Below are positions 58,463 through 64,000 of a stretch of DNA of 64,000 nucleotides, in pieces. Origin of the DNA: Alnus glutinosa. Lineage: Eukaryota > Streptophyta > Magnoliopsida > Fagales > Betulaceae. Where the stretch lies: assembly GCF_958979055.1 (NCBI RefSeq), contig NC_084897.1:26333628-26397627 (forward strand). The letters run 5' to 3'. The position numbers and the translations under genes are program-made. The notes under the pieces are model-generated. The model ran no database searches and was not told the origin of the DNA. It saw nothing but the letters and a program-made list of their open reading frames with translations. Each line of letters opens with the position of its first letter. The stretch's first letter is position 1.

Positions 58463-58939
58463 GGTTTCGTTTGTTTCGGTGACAAATATTTTTGGAAAAT
58501 GTTTTTTGTATTTTTTGGTGTTCGGTACAACCGAAAATAACAATTAAATCAAATATTTTCAGCAACAAACAAAAAAAAAAAAATCAAATATTTTCGGTTT
58601 GACCAAAAACTTATTTAGTTTCGGAAAATAGTTTTCATTTTTAATTTTCGTGAACTATTTTTCGAGTTTGAGTTTCTCCTTCTCAAACTGACAAGTGCCA
58701 ACCCACTGCTAGACAAATACCAAGCCAGCATCAAGCCACCCGCTGGAACTCAAATTATAAGGTTATTTTTTTTATATTAATAATTTTTATGTTGTGGATA
58801 AAAATTGATTTTTTGAAAGGTTAATATGAATTAATGAAAAAATTAAAAAAAAAAATTGTGATTTTTCGTATGAACTAAACGTTGGAAAATAAAAAATATT
58901 TTTTGACAGAAAACAATTTATACTTAAACAAATGGTTCC
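58463..58939. mobile_element. Tourist-like (PIF/Harbinger) MITE
   Basis: 477 bp between TTA duplications at 58460-58462 and 58940-58942. The left end GGTTTCGTTTGTTTCGG pairs with the right end (reverse complement GGAACCATTTGTTTAAG). The inverted homology continues inward through ttttccaa/ttggaaaa segments. Confidence 0.65.
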
Positions 58940-58942
58940 TTA

Positions 58943-60149
58943 ATCTAAACAACAACACCAAAAATAATAATAATAATAATAATAAAATATCTTAATTTCA
59001 CTTTAAATGGAGAGGAGAGAATCATCCCATTATAAGCTCAAAACTCAGAAGGTTGGTATAATAACTTCCTGTCATTGATTTGTAACTATCATTTGTTATT
59101 ATTATTTTTTTATACAAGTACGAGAAACAAACCAAACTACACTATCATTTGTTATTGTCAATGCTGGACTTGCCGGTATTGCTCCCGTTAGCTATCAGTT
59201 TTAAGAAGCCCCATGGAATCATGGATTACTTACCAAAATAGAAAGCCATAAATTATTTTATGTTGTTATATATGGAAAACTATGGGAAAAATAAACAGGA
59301 ACAGATGAGATATTGATGTTTTATTTAAGCCAATCATAATGATCATTATCTATATAAAATAATAATAATAAAAAATTATATTTCACCAAAAGCATCTCCA
59401 CATAACCCATTAAACTTTCATCATATTTACAATTACCTCATCAAATTTAGAAAACTCTCAATTTAATGTATTTTTAAAATGCTCATTTTTTTTTAAAAAA
59501 AAATTATAAGATTTTAAGCGTTAGTCAGGATTTGAAAGAATTTGCAAAAACACAGATATATTTTAAAATGGTATTTTAAAAATTTTGACATGATTTAACG
59601 AAATTTTTTAAAAAAATAGTGAGATTAAAATAAAAAAAAATTGAATTAAATTAAGAATTTTTGAAATTTAAGAAGATAGTCATAAAAATGGTGAATTAAG
59701 TAATTTTTCTTTACCTATAAAAAAAAGAAAAAAAAAATAATTTTTCTTTAAAAAAAAAAAAAAAAAAAAAACCCTTCTAAACCGATAAAAGTGTCACACG
59801 GAAACGGCGTTGTCGGTTTTTTTTTCTCTGTTTATACAATAAAAGGAAGTCGTAATCGTGGATAATGAGTGACGCCCCAGTTGGGCCAGAGGCTGACGTG
59901 GAGAGCTCCTGGAGAGAAAGAACCAAAAGAGAATCTCTCAACCTCTCTGCTTTTCCAACTCCAGCTTCGTCGTCACTCCGCTCTCTTTCCCCTCTCTGCT
60001 AATTTCCACAAAATCTCAGCAAAACCATGCGCGATCACTCTTCGGCCTCTACATTTCAATTTCTCAGTGCCTCAATCACCGTGTGAATCTCTAATTGAAT
60101 CGTTTTTTCGCTTCGTTTTTCATTGATTTGTGTGGTTTTTCTTTCTCTA
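58943..60149. promoter_or_regulatory. Promoter and 5' UTR of the STY kinase, AT-rich flank
   Basis: AT-rich to about 59780 with A-runs. From about 59870 GC rises, and CT-rich leader sequence (ctcaacctctctgcttttcc; ctctctttcccctctctgc) leads to the ATG at 60150. An upstream ATG at 59866 would be read before the main start if transcription begins that far up. Confidence 0.45.
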
Positions 60150-63097
60150 ATGCCGATTGCGGAAGACAACGAGAGCTGCGGTAGTAGGCCCGCGCAGTCA
60201 CCGCAGTCACAGCCTCCTCGGCTGCAGAGACAGAAGCTGGAGGTGTACAACGACGTGCTTCGTCGAATCCAGGAATCGAATCGCGAGGAGGCGAACCTTC
60301 TCGGCTTCGATGACCAGCTCTGGCTCCATTTCAATCGTCTCCCTGCTCGGTACCTACTGCCCTTGCCCTAGCTTTTGTACTTTGTTCGTAAATAAGTTTT
60401 TTTGTTTGTTTAATTTGATTGTGTTTGACATTGCTTGTTTGTTGCTGAGAAAGAAACAGGAATGGTAAAGAGAATATAGCTGGTATCTTGCTACTGATAT
60501 GTATTCCTATTTTATATATTTATTTATTTATTTTTGTGAATAAGATTCAAGGAATTGCTTTGTTTACCTATGGATTTGTTTATTTATTTATTTGCATTTA
60601 GGTTGTGAGTACTTGTGACCGAAGTTATCAATTAGTAAAAGAATAGGGAATCAGCGGAAGCCAAAGAGGAATTTTTGTATCGGTTTTGCTTTTTGTTATT
60701 TGATATTTATTCCGGCAACTGTTGTATTAAATTTTCTTTGCAGCCAAACAGGGTTTTCGGGAATTAGTTTCTGAAATCATAATTTTCGACATGTGAATTG
60801 ATCTTGGTTTTAGAAGAACAAATTTTTACTTTCTAGATCGAAGCCTTGAATGCATTTTCAGAGCTAACCTGTTTGGGGTGCATGGTTGTTAACATATAGA
60901 TATGCGTTGGATGTGAATGTGGAGAGGGCAGAGGATGTGCTGACTCATAAGCGATTACTGGAATTGGCAGAAGATCCTGCTAATCGGCCTGCATTCGAAG
61001 TTCGGCTTGTGCAGGTATGCATATTTGCATTTGGTACACTGTTTTTCGCTGCTTTTTTGATTGAATAGTTTAGGCCATTTACTAGATGACTCTGGTTATT
61101 CTTTGGCCAAAACTTATTTCATGCTTTTCTTGTAAGAAGTTGCCATAGGAATGAAAATAAACTGTGCTGTTGCAATTTATATTTCAGTGCCACAATTTGG
61201 TTCATAGGTGGTCTATTCTTATCAACCATCGGTAATTAGTTTTTATTTTGAATATTTGCTTCCAAATTAAATACCTCTCAGCATGCAGAAAGTGAACTTA
61301 ACTTGTCTGATTCTATATTCGTTTTTTTTAATAAAATCTTGTGCTGTTAGGTGTTTTGCTTAAAGCTCATTATATCACGAGCCTTGATGTTGACACAAAC
61401 CCTGCCCAACATAGTATTATTAAAGGTCTCAGACTTAAGAGAGTTGTGCTTCGTCTTGCAAATCATACCACGTGCACCTTGATAAATTTATCTACTTCTA
61501 TTTGACTACAGTCAATATTGTTTGTTTAATTGAACCAGAAGAACCGTGTTCCTTTTCTTCTCTTTATAATGTTTTGAGATCTTGGAGGTGTTCCGAGGAA
61601 AAAAGAAAAAGATAAGGTCTTGGAGGTGAAGACTTTTTTAACCAAATTAATTAGTCTGGAATAATGATACACACCTAATTGCTTTGTTGTGACTCTTTAC
61701 TTCAATGCAGGTTTATCCAATTGCAAATGGAAATTCTGTTGATTCTGTGCATTCAGATTCTTCAATGAAAGAAGATGCACAAAGTTATTTTAATAATCCT
61801 AGTAAACAGGGGTACGGCTCATTACATGTTTACCTGCATAATTGTACTCTCAATTCTTATTTAATACTCAATAACATGTAGATGCTTCTCTTTTGGGTTC
61901 TTATTCCTCATCCTTGAGTACTTGTAATGTTATTTCTGATATTCATTAAATGATGCTGTCATTTGTGTGTGTGTCTCCTGCAGAATCCATCCGCCGCCTA
62001 CCTTCGGTTCATCTCCCAATCTTGAAGCACTTTCCCTTCAAGACAATGGAAATCATGTCGACGATGGAGGCAGTGCCATGAGTGTGACGCCATCCTTTCC
62101 TCAGTAAGAAATTGAAGATTTCAACACTATCTAGAGGAGTTAGTCATACAGTGCAGATAACACAAAGTTGCTATCCCCATCCCTCCTTCTCCCCGCTTTT
62201 CTTCATGCTGTTAAGGAGTTTAGTGAGTTAAACTAGATTGTTTTTCTTTTTAATTTCTTAGACAAAATAACATTGAGATTTATTTAATCAGGGTTAAAAT
62301 GTTGCCTGCATTTTAGACGTGACATCTGCTAATGCATGTATGTTGTGTGTGTGTATGTGAGAGAGAGAGTAAATATGCATGGAGATATACTCAGAATTCT
62401 ATAGGATCATGAGAAGAAGAATATGTTCTATAAATTCCTATGTTGGGAAGTTTTAGAAAAGCGACATTTTTGTAGCTTTTTGGTGTGGTCTTTTTATTAT
62501 ATCATGGACAAAGATTCCTTGTGATGGTAAGCCTCTCTCTCTTGGCCAATTTTCATAGTTTGTTATGTTTTGTGGTCCCTCCTCAAAATTGGCTATTGGA
62601 GTTTTCTTCTCTTTTCTTGGATTGGTTTAATACATTACTCCTTTTGGAGGACGAGAGTTAATTTCTTATATTCATAAGGCATCTATAATAGGAAGTAAAT
62701 ATTTTAATGCTATATACCATGAAGACAATCATTTTAGTGATTGATTGATGTTTCTTTAGGTATTTCTTTTCATTTCTGCACGGTTTTGATCTACGGTTGC
62801 TAATCTTGCAGGCCTATGCATGAAATCACGTTTGCAACGGTTGACAAGCTTAAACTCCTTAACCAGGTACTAATCCACGTGCATGGAACCATCATGTGTT
62901 TTGATATTATTGCTGGATAAAATGGTTGCATTGTAGCCCTCTCTCTCTCTCCAACTAATTAATGGTAAAAATGATTAATTTTCCAGTTAACCTTTTTACT
63001 TTCTGAGATCGGACTGAACATTCGAGAAGCTCATGCTTTCTCCACTGTCGATGGGTTCTCTCTGGATGTCTTTGTTGTTGATGGTTGGCATTACGAG
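60150..63097 (+). CDS. STY46: ACT-domain serine/threonine/tyrosine kinase (STY8/17/46 type), 5' part
   Basis: N-terminal portion of a plant Raf-like (group C) protein kinase. Arabidopsis STY8/17/46 phosphorylate chloroplast transit peptides in the cytosol. Exons visible: 60150-60349, 60900-61014, 61711-61811, 61984-62103, 62812-62866, 62987-63097; all in frame, 234 residues. It opens [13 protein letters not shown], then the conserved [20 protein letters not shown] and [21 protein letters not shown] Ser/Asn-rich linker follows, then an ACT domain ([40 protein letters not shown]). Exon six ends DGWHYE|gtatgg. The kinase domain must lie beyond the right edge. Start chosen because it gives the family N-terminus. 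Which paralogue (STY8, 17 or 46) cannot be told. Confidence 0.92.
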
Positions 63098-64000
63098 GTA
63101 TGGTCTTGTAGTTTTGTGCATAAAGAATCTGATTTTGTGCATCTTGGTGATCTGGCAAAACTAACATGTTTGCTACTATGTGGCATTGTGATTCTGATGT
63201 CTTGGTTTCTGGTTATGATAATTGATCTCTTGCAATGCATAACCCTTTGCTTTTGGAAATATCATCTCTGCATAGCATGTTCCTCTGTTATACTGAGTAA
63301 TATGTAACTGCTGACCTTTGGAATCGTTTCTGTCAGTTATGATTTTATATTGCTTACATGTAATGGGGCTTTTTTTCATTCTTTATTTAATTTATTTTCA
63401 GTTGACAAATATAAGAAATTTAAGTATTTGGCAACTCATTATCTTTAGGTTGTCTTTTTGGCTTCAGGGTCAAGATAATTTTGGGCTGATGCTTGGGCTC
63501 AGAAAACTATTATTGTGCTGATAATTGCTCTGAAGGATAAGTTAGGGCTTAGATGAGGGTCAACTGAAATGTGTAAAATGCCTTTTTAGGTTGCTTGCAA
63601 TATCCTCTTCATCTTACTCCCATCATTCATCTTTTTCCCAGCATACTTTTTCCCTTTTGCATTTGAATACTTAGAAACAATTTTTATTTTATTTTTTATT
63701 TCTCTTGCTTATATTTGTAATATTTACCTTTGATTTTTGTGTTTCTCCGGATTTCCAACTTTTCCAAAAAAAATTCCATGCGGTTTTTAGTATAATTATA
63801 CTTTATTTATTGACATGTCTACGTGAATCTTAAGAGATTCTGTGGAGTATTTTTTTTTTTTTTTGCCTTCCTGTTCAATCTTTTTAAATTTCATGTTTGG
63901 TGCCAAAAATAAGAGAGATAATCTTAACATAATATTTTTTAGTGGAAACATGAAAAAAGCATCTTTCAGAGTATTGGGATGTAACATCACAACAGTACTA
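63098..64000 (+). other. Intron 6 of the STY kinase (runs off the window)
   Basis: T-rich intron sequence after donor gtatgg. No acceptor followed by the expected continuation of the kinase frame was seen, so the next exon lies past 64000. Confidence 0.7.

Noticed and set aside
63440..63540. Possible next exon of the STY kinase after a ggcttcag acceptor-like site
   Set aside because: The frame that follows does not continue the ACT-to-kinase linker expected after DGWHYE and soon hits stops.

Overview
The window is plant nuclear DNA. Genes are intron-rich with GT-AG introns, and the intergenic DNA is AT-rich and full of miniature transposons, homopolymer runs and (TA)n/(CT)n microsatellites. 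The protein set (Pol II largest subunit, phospholipase D delta, an EMB506-type chloroplast ankyrin protein, a bifunctional nuclease, an AMT ammonium transporter, an ACT-domain STY kinase) and a miR171 hairpin point to a dicot, probably a woody rosid. I cannot fix the species.

Layout: 39-5487 (+) is the 3' half of NRPB1, including the whole CTD. 7214-7798 (+) is a one-exon gene of the At1g76070 / syringolide-induced 14-1-1 type. 12211-20688 (+) is a complete ten-exon phospholipase D delta whose large introns hold a Mutator-like MITE and, touching it, a TRIM retroelement. 22889-26060 (+) is a Tra2-like SR protein (SR45a type) whose first intron appears to follow the ATG directly and to use a GC donor. 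28395-31628 (+) is an EMB506-type ankyrin protein with five consecutive 99-nt exons. 34260-36986 (+) is a bifunctional nuclease (DUF151 + UVR). 38208-40127 (-) is an AMT3-type ammonium transporter. 60150 to the right edge (+) is the 5' half of a STY8/17/46-type kinase.

The 20 kb between the transporter and the kinase is repeat-rich. It holds a Tourist-like MITE, a decayed copia element lacking its 3' half and bracketed by a duplicated MITE end, several foldback elements, a GC-rich cluster of hairpins, a convincing MIR171 locus at 53065-53160, a minus-strand poly(A) retroposon with a 19-bp target duplication, and a 138-bp tandem repeat whose last copy runs into a palindromic element.

The genes are unrelated housekeeping, lipid-signalling, splicing, plastid, defence and transport functions and do not form a pathway or cluster. 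Exon coordinates were placed by hand from splice consensus, reading-frame continuity and family knowledge. Every multi-exon model stays in frame through all its junctions. No previously undescribed multi-gene system is evident. The most unusual items are structural: the start-codon-adjacent GC-AG intron, the perfectly modular ankyrin exons, the TRIM/MITE pair, the copia/MITE rearrangement, and the tandem duplication ending at a palindrome.
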